23,285 nt of DNA from JANMOK01 sp031415055 (lineage in GTDB: Bacteria; Pseudomonadota; Alphaproteobacteria; Rhodobacterales; Rhodobacteraceae): contig JANOQZ010000011.1 of assembly GCA_031415055.1 (NCBI GenBank), positions 1 through 23,285 of the forward strand, given 5' to 3'. The notes below the pieces were generated by a model. The model had not been told where the DNA came from. It was given only the letters and a program-made list of their open reading frames with translations, and searched no databases. The position numbers were made by a program, and so were the translations under genes. This document shows, one piece after another, positions 5,922-13,791 of the stretch; the first letter of the stretch is position 1, and each line of letters starts with the position of its first letter.

Positions 5922-6869
5922 TCATTTTTGTTGGATCAAGCTCACAGTGATGTCTGCCTGATCTTTTTCCCAAACCCCCTCAAACTCCCGCCACTCCCCC
6001 TTGCTCATCCCCGAATTCTCCTGCGTCACCGCTTCCCCCCTTAACCGCCGCTGCACGCAGGCCAGCCCCTTGGCCGACAGAACCACCCCGCCCAGCCGAT
6101 AGTCCTCGTACGCGCCATAGGCGGCCGGCACCCAGTCGCGGACGATCGCGCACATCACTTCGGCATAGGCCCGGATTTCATATTGTGCATGAGCATCGGC
6201 GCGCAGCCGAAGGAAATGGAACAGGTTATGCAGGTCGACCTTCCAGTACCATTGGGTATAGATGTTGGCGGGCAGGTTCATGCGGGCGAGTTCGCGGGCA
6301 AGGCCCTGCTGGCCGTCCTGGCTCAGCATATCTTCGTAATGATCGTAGCTGCGGGTGGAATCTTCCTTCAGAATTTCCAGCACGCGGGCGGCTTCATCCC
6401 CGCCCAGCACCTCACCCCTGCCCTGATTGTTGACCGCCGACTGCGCGGCCAGATTGGCGGGGTCGGGGATGTAGAATTCGCGGTCGAGGATCGAGTAGCG
6501 CGCCGAATATTCGTTGACGTTGGCGGTGCGGTGGCGAATCCACTGGCGGGCGACGAACACTGGCAGTTTGACGTGGAATTTGACCTCGCACATCTCGAAC
6601 GGGGTCGAGTGCCAGTGCCGCATGAGATAGCGGATCAGACCCTCGTCGTTCTGCACCGCCTTGGTGCCGCGACCGTAGCTGACGCGGGCGGCCTGGGTGA
6701 TGGCGGCGTCGTCGCCCATGTAATCGACGACGCGAATCAGGCCGTGGTCGAGCACCGGATGGGCGACGTAGAGGTGGTTTTCCATGCCCGGCGCAACCGC
6801 ACGGCGGGTGGTGTTGAGAACGGCACGGGCTTCGTCGATTTCGGACTGTTGTTCGGGGGTCAATGGCAT
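5922..6869 (-). CDS. thyX: FAD-dependent thymidylate synthase ThyX
   Basis: A 315-aa enzyme that makes dTMP from dUMP using methylene-tetrahydrofolate, FAD and NADPH. The ThyX signature RHRTANVNEYSARYS (RHRx7S class) is intact; the VVDYMGDDAAITQAARVSYGRGTK, MRHWHSTPFEMCEVKF and LHNLFHFLRLRADAHAQYEIR blocks are also typical. Start 6869 (MPLTPEQQ) was chosen over the ATG at 6911 because AGGTGAT lies at the right distance and the family starts there. The gene is divergent from the glyoxalase-like gene at 6946. Confidence 0.95.
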   Translation of the reverse strand: MPLTPEQQSEIDEARAVLNTTRRAVAPGMENHLYVAHPVLDHGLIRVVDYMGDDAAITQAARVSYGRGTKAVQNDEGLIRYLMRHWHSTPFEMCEVKFHVKLPVFVARQWIRHRTANVNEYSARYSILDREFYIPDPANLAAQSAVNNQGRGEVLGGDEAARVLEILKEDSTRSYDHYEDMLSQDGQQGLARELARMNLPANIYTQWYWKVDLHNLFHFLRLRADAHAQYEIRAYAEVMCAIVRDWVPAAYGAYEDYRLGGVVLSAKGLACVQRRLRGEAVTQENSGMSKGEWREFEGVWEKDQADITVSLIQQK

Positions 6870-6945
6870 AAGATCACCTGTAAGCCGCAAAAGCGGGGAA
6901 TCGCATCTCACTATATGTTGTCAGCCGTAACAGGGAAACCGCAAT

Positions 6946-7377
6946 ATGAAGATGAAGTATCTGCATACAATGATCAGAGTCAAAGACCTCGACGCCAGCC
7001 TGCATTTCTGGCGCGACCTGATGGGGCTGAAGGAAACAAGGCGGATCGAGAATGAGGGTGGGCGGTTTACGTTGATATTCCTCGCTCCCGAGGGGCAGCC
7101 GGACTGCCCGATTGAGCTGACCTATAACTGGGATGGCGACGCGGGTTTGCCGTCAGATTCACGCCATTTCGGCCATCTGGCCTATGCGGTTGGCAATATC
7201 TATGACAAATGCGCCGAGCTGCGGAAGGCGGGCGTAGTGATCAACCGGCCGCCAAAAGACGGCAACATGGCGTTTGTGCGTTCGCCCGACAATGTGTCCA
7301 TCGAGTTGTTGCAGGATGGGCCAGCATTGCCGCCGCAAGAGCCGTGGCTGAGCATGGGGAACACCGGGCATTGGTAA
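6946..7377 (+). CDS. VOC-family glyoxalase (lactoylglutathione lyase-like)
   Basis: A 143-aa vicinal-oxygen-chelate protein with two beta-alpha-beta-beta-beta modules. Metal-ligand positions of glyoxalase I are present: His in YLHTMIRV, Glu in IELTYNWD, His in HFGHLAYAV and Glu in SIELLQDG. The WDGD and DSRHFGHLAY segments are typical of gloA-like proteins, so conversion of methylglyoxal-glutathione adduct to lactoylglutathione is likely. AGGGAA precedes the ATG. Its last codons overlap the start of the first DUF1194 gene, so it heads a four-gene coupled transcript. Confidence 0.88.
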   Translation: MKMKYLHTMIRVKDLDASLHFWRDLMGLKETRRIENEGGRFTLIFLAPEGQPDCPIELTYNWDGDAGLPSDSRHFGHLAYAVGNIYDKCAELRKAGVVINRPPKDGNMAFVRSPDNVSIELLQDGPALPPQEPWLSMGNTGHW

Positions 7378-8021
7378 AAGCGCTGGCCATATTGCTGTTG
7401 ACGGCAAGCCCGCTACGGGCCGAATGCGGCGTGGCTTTGGCATTGATTATTGACGTGTCGGGCTCGGTCTCGCAAGGCGAGTTTGAATTGCAGATGACCG
7501 GCACGGCGCAGGCCTTGCTGGAGCCAAGCGTGCACGATGCCCTGCTGCAAGAGCACGCGGCGCTGACGCTGATCCAGTGGAGCGGCGCGACCAAGCAGGA
7601 GATTGTTGTGCCGTGGACGATGATGGAAAGCGATGCCGATTTGGCCGGTTTTGCCGACAAATTATTGAAGGCGACGCGGGTTTGGCAGCATTATTCCACC
7701 GCCATCGGCTCGGCTTTGGCGTTTACCGGCGATTATTTCAACGAAGCCCCCGCCTGCGACAGGCGGGTGATCGACGTTTCGGGGGACGGCGAGGCGAATG
7801 AAGGCACCAACGTTGACGTAGAAAGCGATGAATTGGTGGCGCAAGGATTTGTGATCAATGCCATAGCAATCGAAGGTGCGGAGGGCGGGCTGACACGGTA
7901 TTACAAACGGCACGTCATCGGCGGTCCGGGGTCGTTTGTTTTGACCGCCAGCGACTACGCCGATTACCCTCGCGCCATCCAGCGCAAGCTGATCAACGAA
8001 GTGGTCAAACCGGCGTCATGA
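7371..8021 (+). CDS. Exported DUF1194 VWA-like protein, copy 1
   Basis: A 216-aa protein of the DUF1194 family (von Willebrand A-like). A TTG at 7371 begins a signal peptide (VKALAILLLTASPLRA|ECG); the frame is open further upstream but only antiparallel to the glyoxalase gene. The metal-ion-dependent adhesion site is complete: DVSGSVS, the Thr in YSTAIGSAL and DVSGDG. The C-terminus PRAIQRKLINEVVKPAS is shared with the next copy. VWA folds bind protein partners through a metal; the partner here is unknown. The TTG overlaps the stop of the upstream gene by 7 nt, and the gene ends ATGA with copy 2. Confidence 0.82.
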   Translation: MVKALAILLLTASPLRAECGVALALIIDVSGSVSQGEFELQMTGTAQALLEPSVHDALLQEHAALTLIQWSGATKQEIVVPWTMMESDADLAGFADKLLKATRVWQHYSTAIGSALAFTGDYFNEAPACDRRVIDVSGDGEANEGTNVDVESDELVAQGFVINAIAIEGAEGGLTRYYKRHVIGGPGSFVLTASDYADYPRAIQRKLINEVVKPAS

Positions 8022-8671
8022 TGTGGAAAGTGATACTGGCCCTGCTGCTGCCCGCCCAGGCTCAAGCCCAGGCCTGCGGCTTGGCTTTGGCGCTGATTGT
8101 CGATGTATCGGGCTCGATCAACGACGCTGAATATGCCTTGCAAATGCAGGGTCTGGCGGATGCCATTCTTGAGTCTTCGGTGCGCGAAGCCTTGGTCGCC
8201 GAAAATGCCGCCCTGACCCTGATCGAATGGAGCGCCGGTGCGCAACAATTCGTGATCGTGCCTTGGGTGATGATGCAAGACGATGCCCAAGTCGAAGATT
8301 TCGCCCTGCAATCGCGCCTTGCCAAACGGCATTGGTCCACCTCCTACACGGCGGTTGGTTCGGCACTGCAATTCGCCGCGGAATATTTTGCTGCAGCACC
8401 CGTTTGCGAACGCCGCGTGATCGATGTTTCGGGCGACGGACCAAGCAACGATGGGCCGCGAACGTGGAAGGTGCGCGACGGTTTGGTGAATGACGGTTTT
8501 GTCATCAACGGTATCGCCATTGAGGGGGCGATGTTTGATGTAACCGGTTACTTCAACGCCAATGTCAAAGGCGGTTTTGGCAGCTTCGTTTTGACCGCCA
8601 GCAGCTACGACGACTATCCCCGCGCGATAAAACGAAAACTGATCAACGAAGTCACGAAACCGGCGTCATGA
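8018..8671 (+). CDS. Exported DUF1194 VWA-like protein, copy 2
   Basis: A 217-aa paralogue of its two neighbours. Signal peptide MMWKVILALLLPAQAQAQA, then CGLALALIVDVSGSIND with the DxSxS motif; YTAVGSAL and DVSGDG complete the MIDAS. It is closest to copy 1, sharing FVLTAS.YxDYPRAIxRKLINEVxKPAS. The ATG overlaps the copy 1 stop by 4 nt, and the same CCGGCGTCATGATGTGG junction recurs at its own 3' end, a sign of tandem duplication. Probably a secreted or periplasmic binding protein; no role is known. Confidence 0.85.
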   Translation: MMWKVILALLLPAQAQAQACGLALALIVDVSGSINDAEYALQMQGLADAILESSVREALVAENAALTLIEWSAGAQQFVIVPWVMMQDDAQVEDFALQSRLAKRHWSTSYTAVGSALQFAAEYFAAAPVCERRVIDVSGDGPSNDGPRTWKVRDGLVNDGFVINGIAIEGAMFDVTGYFNANVKGGFGSFVLTASSYDDYPRAIKRKLINEVTKPAS

Positions 8672-9315
8672 TGTGGCGATTTTTGGCCCTATGTTTTGCG
8701 GCCAGCCCTGCCCCGGCCTGTGAGATTGCGTTGGTTTTGGGGGTGGACGTTTCCAACTCGATTGATGCGAGCGAATATGATTTGCAGGTGCAAGGTATGG
8801 CGCAAGCTTTCGCCGACCCGGTGATTGGTGAAGCATTGATTGCAGCGCAGGGCGCGATTGCTGTGGTGCAATGGTCGGGCACGGGTGAGCAAGAGATTTC
8901 GCTGCCTTGGATGCGGGTGCGCAGTGAGGTGGAACTGGCGCAATTAAAGGGCAGGATAGGTATGCTGGAACGGCCCTATCAAAAATCCGACACGGCGGTT
9001 GGTGAGGCTTTGGCGGTGATGGTCGATTTGCTGGCGGCTGCGCCGATTTGCGATCGCCGGGTGATCGACTTCGCCGGTGACGGCATCAACAACGCCGGGG
9101 TTTCGCCTGTGGATATTCGCGCCGTTGCGGTGGCGAATGGTATTGTTATCAATGGCTTGGGCATCGATCGGGTCGGGTTGAGTGTGACATGGTATTACCG
9201 AAATTTTGTCATCGGCGGTCGCGGCGCGTTCGTGATGACGGCGACAGGATATCGCGATTTTGCGCGGGCGATAAGGGCGAAGTTGTTAAGGGAATTGGTA
9301 AAGCCGGTGTCTTAA
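8668..9315 (+). CDS. Exported DUF1194 VWA-like protein, copy 3
   Basis: A 215-aa paralogue, the most diverged of the three. Signal peptide MMWRFLALCFAASPAPA, then CEIALVLGVDVSNSIDASEY. The MIDAS residues are kept (DVSNS, DTAVGEAL, DFAGDG). The end RELVKPVS corresponds to the KPAS end of copies 1 and 2. It starts by a 4-nt overlap with copy 2 and ends with TAA, 21 nt before the convergent cupin gene. Divergence with intact metal-site residues suggests a distinct retained function rather than decay. Confidence 0.85.
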   Translation: MMWRFLALCFAASPAPACEIALVLGVDVSNSIDASEYDLQVQGMAQAFADPVIGEALIAAQGAIAVVQWSGTGEQEISLPWMRVRSEVELAQLKGRIGMLERPYQKSDTAVGEALAVMVDLLAAAPICDRRVIDFAGDGINNAGVSPVDIRAVAVANGIVINGLGIDRVGLSVTWYYRNFVIGGRGAFVMTATGYRDFARAIRAKLLRELVKPVS

Positions 9316-9336
9316 TGGTATGTGCAAGCACCCACC

Positions 9337-9693
9337 CTACTTGGGTTGAAATATCGCGTAGTATTTCGTGACTTCGCCGATGTTTTCCCACGTTCCCGAA
9401 AATCCCGGCCCGACGGCGAAGGCGTCGTTCGGGCCGAACTCCGAGATATTGCCTTGTTCGTCGGTCGGCCTGATGCGGCCTGACAGGATCAGGCAGAACT
9501 CGGATTCGCTATAGGCGGCTTTAGCGATGCCCGGGCTGCCTTGCCAGATGCCGGTGAAGAACTGGCCCGATGGGTCAGTCATGGCGTTCCAAGTGGTGGA
9601 TTGGCCGGAACCGACAATCACCTTGGTGGGATCGATTTGGCCGGCCTCGGCGGGAAAGGCCTTTGTTACAGCGATAACTCCATTTGCAGACAT
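9337..9693 (-). CDS. Cupin-domain protein (cupin_3/DUF861-like)
   Basis: A 118-aa single-domain cupin. The middle (IVGSGQSTTWNAMTDPSGQFFTGIWQGSPGI) and the end (FCLILSGRIRPTDEQGNISEFGPNDAFAVGPGFSGTWE) follow the cupin_3 pattern, with the second barrel motif lacking the usual metal-binding His residues, as in EutQ-like and (S)-ureidoglycine-type relatives. Start 9693 (MSANGVIAV) was chosen for AGGGGAAG upstream. The longer frame to 9876 is only the antisense of the tmRNA gene. Substrate unknown. Confidence 0.82.
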   Translation of the reverse strand: MSANGVIAVTKAFPAEAGQIDPTKVIVGSGQSTTWNAMTDPSGQFFTGIWQGSPGIAKAAYSESEFCLILSGRIRPTDEQGNISEFGPNDAFAVGPGFSGTWENIGEVTKYYAIFQPK

Positions 9694-9708
9694 TTTGCGG
9701 CTTCCCCT

Positions 9709-9736
9709 TTGCAACTCATTAATTTGTCCATATATT
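9709..9736 (+). promoter_or_regulatory. Probable ssrA promoter
   Basis: TTGCAA (9709-9714), a 16-nt spacer and TATATT (9731-9736). It points into the tmRNA gene with a start near 9742. It sits between the divergent cupin gene and ssrA. Confidence 0.55.
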
Positions 9737-9740
9737 AGAA

Positions 9741-10080
9741 CCGTCCCGCAAGGGAATATGGTGATAAACGCGCATGTAATAGACGGATCGGACCCGGGGG
9801 CGGTACCCGGCGACTCCACCAACATCCCGCTCGTTTGGCGGCTAATGGGGTCGAAATAGGATCGACGGACGTTCAAAGATGTTTGCTTTTGCCCGGCTGG
9901 ATGCCACCGTTATCGGCGCAAACTCAATAGTTGCAAACGACAACTATGCACCGGTTGCTCTTGCTGCGTAAGCAGTACGAAATACTGGAAATTAAGCCCT
10001 TGAGCTTTGCAGCTTAAGGCGGGGTTCGCAGGCACCTGGCAACAGAAGCCTGCACTTAATTTCAGCATTCCGGCGATTAT
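9741..10080 (+). ncRNA. ssrA: Circularly permuted (two-piece) tmRNA
   Basis: The resume frame 9933-9971 reads GCA...TAA and encodes ANDNYAPVALAA, the degradation tag, preceded by the usual AATAGTTGCAAACGAC context. Upstream, the acceptor piece ends CGACTCCACCA (CCA at 9819-9821) after a CCGGG/CCCGG arm. The coding piece begins with GGGGTCG at 9847. GGGGTCG pairs with CGACTCC to form the acceptor stem, including the G3-U pair that alanyl-tRNA synthetase requires. The gene order (3' acceptor part, about 25-nt spacer, then 5' coding part) is the permuted alphaproteobacterial form, cut into two RNAs after transcription. CCGTC (9741) pairs with GACGG (9782). The 3' limit near 10080 is approximate. 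It rescues stalled ribosomes and tags the peptides for ClpXP. Confidence 0.95.
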
Positions 10081-10112
10081 TTGCCCGTTTGGTCAAGGTT
10101 CATTCATCAATT

Positions 10113-10128
10113 GGGGCTTACCCCTTTT
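10113..10128 (+). terminator. Possible short terminator after ssrA
   Basis: GGGG-CTTA-CCCC followed by TTTT. The stem is only 4 bp, so this is weak. It lies between the tmRNA gene and sspB. Confidence 0.3.
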
Positions 10129-10147
10129 GCCTGACTTGGAATCATCT

Positions 10148-10630
10148 ATGGTAGCGATAAAGAATTCGCGGGACGGTGCTTTGAAAAACTCGATCAATTA
10201 CGGCAAGTTGATGCATAATGCCATGCGCGGGCTGATGGCCGAAGTTTTGCGCGGCGTCGCCGAAAAGGGTCTGCCGGGCAAGCACCATTTCTTTATCACC
10301 TTTGACACCAAACACCCCGGTGTTGATATGAGCAACGCCCTAAGGGCGCGTTTCCCCAGCGAAATAACCGTCGTCATGCAAGACTGGTTTGACGATTTGG
10401 CGGTGATGAATGACCGTTTTCACGTGACGCTGAATTTCAGCAATGTGCGCGAACCCTTGGTGATTCCGTTTGATGCGATCAAAACTTTCGTTGACCCGTC
10501 GGTCGAATTCGGGTTGCGATTTGATGCACAGGAATCCGAGATTGTCGCCGAGGAGCCGCCCGCCAAAGAACCGGCCAAGCAAAAAGAAAAATCGGCAGTT
10601 GTCAGTTTGGACGCTTTTCGCAAGCAGTAA
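10148..10630 (+). CDS. sspB: SspB, ClpXP adaptor for tmRNA-tagged proteins
   Basis: A 160-aa protein of the alphaproteobacterial SspB family. The blocks INYGKLMHNAMRGLMAEVL, LPGKHHFFITFDTKHPGVDMS, VVMQDWFDDL, VTLNFSNVREPLVIPFDAI and FVDPSVEFGLRF are diagnostic. A charged linker (EEPPAKEPAKQKEK) leads to the C-terminal VVSLDAFRK motif, which docks on the ClpX N-domain. SspB binds the ssrA tag and hands the protein to ClpXP. Its gene lies just downstream of ssrA on the same strand. Start 10148 was chosen from protein similarity; the Shine-Dalgarno is weak (GGAA). Confidence 0.92.
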   Translation: MVAIKNSRDGALKNSINYGKLMHNAMRGLMAEVLRGVAEKGLPGKHHFFITFDTKHPGVDMSNALRARFPSEITVVMQDWFDDLAVMNDRFHVTLNFSNVREPLVIPFDAIKTFVDPSVEFGLRFDAQESEIVAEEPPAKEPAKQKEKSAVVSLDAFRKQ

Positions 10631-10654
10631 CGCCATGATTTCCCGGAGAATTGG

Positions 10655-12052
10655 ATGAGCAAGACCCGCAGCGAGACTGACAGTTTTGGCGCGTTGGATG
10701 TGGCGACTGATCGCTATTGGGGGGCGCAGACGCAGCGTTCAATCCTGAATTTCCCAATTGGCAGTGAGCGTCAGCCAGTGGCGGTAACGCGGGCCTTGGG
10801 GGTGATCAAGCAAGCGGCGGCGCGGGTGAATGTGGCGCAGGGGTCGCTGGATGTTGCTTTGGGTCGTGTCATTGCCGAGGCGGCGAGCGAAGTGGTTTCC
10901 GGCGCATTGGACGCGCATTTTCCGCTGGTGGTTTGGCAAACGGGGTCGGGCACGCAGACGAATATGAACGCCAACGAGGTCATTTCCAATCGCGCGATTG
11001 AAATGCTGGGCGGGGTGATGGGGTCGAAGAAACCCGTGCATCCCAACGACCATGTGAATATGGGCCAGTCTTCCAACGATTGTTACCCGACCGCCATGCA
11101 CATTGCGGTTGGACGCGTGGCAACGGATGTGACTTTGCCGGGATTGCGCAAGTTGCAGGCGGCTTTGGCGGCTAAAGCGGCGGCGTTTGAGCATATTATC
11201 AAGATCGGTCGCACCCATATGATGGATGCGACGCCGCTTACTTTGGGGCAGGAATTCGGCGGTTACGCCTATCAGGTGGCGCAAGGTGTGCGCCGCGTTG
11301 AGGCAGCTTTGGCCAATATCTGGCCTTTGGCGCAAGGTGGAACGGCGGTTGGGACGGGGTTGAACACCAAACCGGGGTTTGCCGAGGCGATTGCGGCGGA
11401 GATTGCGGCGATCACCGGGCTACCGTTTGTGACCGCGCCTAACAAGTTTGAGGCTTTGGCGGCGCATGATGCCTTGGTAGAAATGTCGGGGGCGTTGAAA
11501 ACTGTTGCCGCCAGTTTGTTCAAGATTGCCAATGATATTCGGCTGTTAGGGTCCGGGCCACGGTGTGGCTTGGGCGAGTTGAAATTGCCGGAGAATGAGC
11601 CGGGATCATCGATCATGCCGGGCAAGGTGAACCCGACGCAGGCCGAGGCTTTGACGATGGTTTGCGTCCAGGTGATGGGCAATGATGCAGCGGTTGGGTT
11701 TGCCGGGTCGCAGGGGCATTTTGAACTGAACGTGTTCAAGCCGGTGATGGTGTATAACGTGCTGCAAAGCTTGCAATTATTGGGCGATGCGGCGTCGGCT
11801 TTCACCGATAATTGTGTGGTTGGGATTCAGGCGGATGAAGAGCGGATTAAGAAACTGATGTGGGAAAGTCTGATGTTGGTCACCGCTTTGGCCCCGACGA
11901 TTGGCTATGACAATGCCACCAAAGTGGCGAAAACGGCGCATAAAAACGGGACGACGTTGAAGGAAGAAGCCATTCGGTTGGGTCTGGTCGATGAAGCGAC
12001 GTTTGATCGGGTGGTGCAGCCAAAGGATATGTTGGGGCCAAGAGGGCTGTGA
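10655..12052 (+). CDS. fumC: Class II fumarate hydratase
   Basis: A 465-aa iron-independent fumarase, converting fumarate and malate in the TCA cycle. Key signatures: TGSGTQTNMNANEV (about 96-109), MGQSSNDCYPTA, the catalytic His in GRTHMMDATPLTLGQE (His188) and GSSIMPGKVNPTQAEA (317-332). GGAG lies 9 nt before the ATG. The stop overlaps the GTG start of the DUF4169 gene, so at least two small genes are coupled behind it. Confidence 0.96.
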   Translation: MSKTRSETDSFGALDVATDRYWGAQTQRSILNFPIGSERQPVAVTRALGVIKQAAARVNVAQGSLDVALGRVIAEAASEVVSGALDAHFPLVVWQTGSGTQTNMNANEVISNRAIEMLGGVMGSKKPVHPNDHVNMGQSSNDCYPTAMHIAVGRVATDVTLPGLRKLQAALAAKAAAFEHIIKIGRTHMMDATPLTLGQEFGGYAYQVAQGVRRVEAALANIWPLAQGGTAVGTGLNTKPGFAEAIAAEIAAITGLPFVTAPNKFEALAAHDALVEMSGALKTVAASLFKIANDIRLLGSGPRCGLGELKLPENEPGSSIMPGKVNPTQAEALTMVCVQVMGNDAAVGFAGSQGHFELNVFKPVMVYNVLQSLQLLGDAASAFTDNCVVGIQADEERIKKLMWESLMLVTALAPTIGYDNATKVAKTAHKNGTTLKEEAIRLGLVDEATFDRVVQPKDMLGPRGL

Positions 12053-12222
12053 GTGTCATCAATCTGAAACGGGCGCGAAAGCGGGTTTTGAAGGCGGATA
12101 AAAAGACCGCAGCCGACCGCAATGCTTTGGCGTTTGGGTTGAGCAAGGCCAAGAAAGCGGCGGTTAGCAAGGCAAATTCTTTGGATTCCAAGCTGCTTGA
12201 CGGGCATAAACGTGGCGAATAA
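12049..12222 (+). CDS. DUF4169 small basic protein
   Basis: A 57-aa highly basic protein that begins SVINLKRARKRVLKADKK and ends LDSKLLDGHKRGE, the DUF4169 pattern (NLRRARK at the start, LDxHxR at the end). Its GTG overlaps the fumC stop as GTGA. The middle is an Ala/Lys helix. Function unknown; its charge suggests nucleic acid or ribosome contact, but this is conjecture. Its tail overlaps the start of the next gene. Confidence 0.8.
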   Translation: MSVINLKRARKRVLKADKKTAADRNALAFGLSKAKKAAVSKANSLDSKLLDGHKRGE

Positions 12223-12439
12223 TGGCCGACCCGTCAAGCATTCTTTGACGCTGAAAGGGCATCGGACCAGTGTGTCGCTGGAGGCCGAGTTTTGGGTGGC
12301 GTTCAGGGCGATTGCGAGCCGCGAGGGGCTGGCTTTGAACGAACTGGCAGCACGGATTGATGCCGAGCGGGGCGCGAATGCCGGATTGGCTTCGGCGATA
12401 CGGGTGTATGTTTTGAAAGCGCTTGAGACGAAATTTTAA
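12212..12439 (+). CDS. Ribbon-helix-helix protein (RHH_4-like)
   Basis: About 75 aa from the GTG at 12212. The sequence KHSLTLKGHRTSVSLEAEFWVAFRAIASREGLALNELAARIDAER has the RHH strand-helix-helix layout and matches the small RHH_4 family, followed by GLASAIRVYVLKALE. This is a likely DNA-binding dimer. It overlaps the DUF4169 gene by 11 nt and thus belongs to the fumC transcript. An in-frame TTG at 12197 is an alternative start. The target is unknown. Confidence 0.8.
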   Translation: MANNGRPVKHSLTLKGHRTSVSLEAEFWVAFRAIASREGLALNELAARIDAERGANAGLASAIRVYVLKALETKF

Positions 12440-12560
12440 CTTTCGCGCACGCGTGCCAGATCGTGTAAGTTATTGATAGTACTGGATATAAAAAATCATT
12501 TTAACCGAAAATTTACTTTTGGTGGGCCGTTTATGGAAAGAAAAGATACCCCCACACTAT

Positions 12561-12585
12561 CCCTCCTCCGTAATACGGGGGAGGG
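12561..12585. repeat. GC-rich palindrome
   Basis: CCCTCCTCCGTA and TACGGGGGAGGG are near-perfect inverted arms, related to the palindrome at 3858-3882. It lies in the gene-free stretch 12440-12900, together with direct repeat copy A. I see no credible gene in that stretch. Confidence 0.7.
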
Positions 12586-12681
12586 GATATTTCGGGCGCT
12601 CTTTGGCGGTGCAAAAGGGTTAGGTTTGTGGGCGTTTCTCTGTAGATGGGGCACAAAATGCGCACCCTATTGCAGGTTGGT

Positions 12682-12800
12682 GAAAGAAGTTAATTTCGTT
12701 GGATTTCGCAGGCAATTGGTGGCGGTTTTTGGGCGGTTTTGAGGGTTTTGAGGGCAGTTTTTGGGGGTGTTGGGTGGCGCGTTAACTTTTGGCAAAATTA
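12682..12800 (+). repeat. ~119-bp direct repeat, copy A
   Basis: Begins GAAAGAAGTTAATTTCG, continues with GATTTCGCAGGCAATTGGTG and GCGGTTTTTGGGCGGTTTTG and ends GTTAACTTTTGGCAAAATTA. Copy B at 14153-14271 differs at about a dozen positions and has two 1-nt indels. Copy A lies upstream of the DUF3800 gene. Confidence 0.85.
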
Positions 12801-12900
12801 TATTTCCCATACCCAAATTATTTGCTTGTTGCTATATGAGTATCGTTCTGGCGAGCAATTTCATTTGGGCACATGTGAACGGTTACGCTTTGCCTAGAAG

Positions 12901-13791
12901 TTGGGGAAGTCTTTGGCGTTTTTGCAGGCGTATATTGATGACTCCGCCGGGGAAACTGGCGACCAGCGGCTTTTCCTCGGCGGCTATATCAATACCACTG
13001 CGAATTGGGCACTGTTCTCTGATGCTTGGGCTGAAGAACTCAAAACAGCACCGCCTGTAAGTAGCTTCAAAATGGTTGAAGCCAATGCTTTGCGCGGTGA
13101 GTTTGGTGGCTGGTCAAATGATACCAAAGACGAAAAACTGCGCGGGTTAGTTCGCGTCATCCAACATTTTCGGCCCTTGTCATTCCAGTTTTCGGTGAGT
13201 CGCCAAGCATATTTCGAACACACAACGCCCAATGCTCCGCGTGGTCTAAACCCACATTTTGTAAGCACTTTCGGCGTAATAGCGATGATTTGCAATTATC
13301 TTAAATCTCAAAATATCGACACGCAAGTTGATTTCATCTTTGATGAACAGAGCGGGGTGAGCGCAGATATTGGTCTGATGTGGGAGTACATGTCAAAAAA
13401 CCTGCCCAATGGCGCAAGGCGGCTCATCGCCGGAGCGCCCATTTTCAGGAACGACAAAGATACATTGCCACTTCAGGCGGCTGATATGCTTGTTTGGCAC
13501 CTGCGCCGGGAGCATGAAATGGGCAGTCCGCTTTCATTGGCCGAGGAACTTCGCGCCCCGGACGGCCACATCACTACGCAGATTGAGGAAGAACACACTA
13601 GGACGTGGGGGCGTGAAATGGGACAATTACCGTACGTCGACAAGCTGAAATCCAAATCTCAGTGGCAAAAAGCTAGGGCTGAAATCGCACGGTTGCAGGC
13701 CGCAGGTTTCATCCCGCCTCACGGCACCCGACGAAAGAATTTGGCATACCAGTGTCGGGACGCAATTCTGCGCCTCATTCGGCGCCACTAG
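12901..13791 (+). CDS. DUF3800 protein
   Basis: A 296-aa protein of the DUF3800 family. The N-terminal FLQAYIDDSAGETGDQRLFLGGYI carries the YIDDS motif; later DFIFDEQSG and LPLQAADMLVWHLRREHE supply further conserved acidic residues. The family is thought to have an RNase H-like fold and is often found in accessory and defence-associated regions, but no reaction is established. An in-frame stop at 12895 limits the start to TTG 12901 (or TTG at 12913 or 12922); the ribosome site is poor. The gene is flanked by a 119-bp direct repeat on each side, which suggests acquisition or movement as a unit. Confidence 0.8.
   Translation: MGKSLAFLQAYIDDSAGETGDQRLFLGGYINTTANWALFSDAWAEELKTAPPVSSFKMVEANALRGEFGGWSNDTKDEKLRGLVRVIQHFRPLSFQFSVSRQAYFEHTTPNAPRGLNPHFVSTFGVIAMICNYLKSQNIDTQVDFIFDEQSGVSADIGLMWEYMSKNLPNGARRLIAGAPIFRNDKDTLPLQAADMLVWHLRREHEMGSPLSLAEELRAPDGHITTQIEEEHTRTWGREMGQLPYVDKLKSKSQWQKARAEIARLQAAGFIPPHGTRRKNLAYQCRDAILRLIRRH

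Noticed and set aside
6183..7055. 290-aa plus-strand frame opposite thyX
   Set aside because: It is antisense to a clear ThyX gene and lacks family features; high-GC antisense frames are common.
9694..9876. Longer cupin reading frame with an N-terminal extension to 9876
   Set aside because: The extra residues are the antisense of the tmRNA acceptor piece; a good ribosome site supports the start at 9693.
10007..10147. 47-residue N-terminal extension of SspB
   Set aside because: The extension overlaps the 3' part of the tmRNA coding piece and has no SspB similarity; the family starts near MVAIKNS.
12473..12742. 89-aa frame before DUF3800
   Set aside because: It is made of the GC-rich palindrome and direct repeat copy A; the same repeat yields similar frames at copy B.
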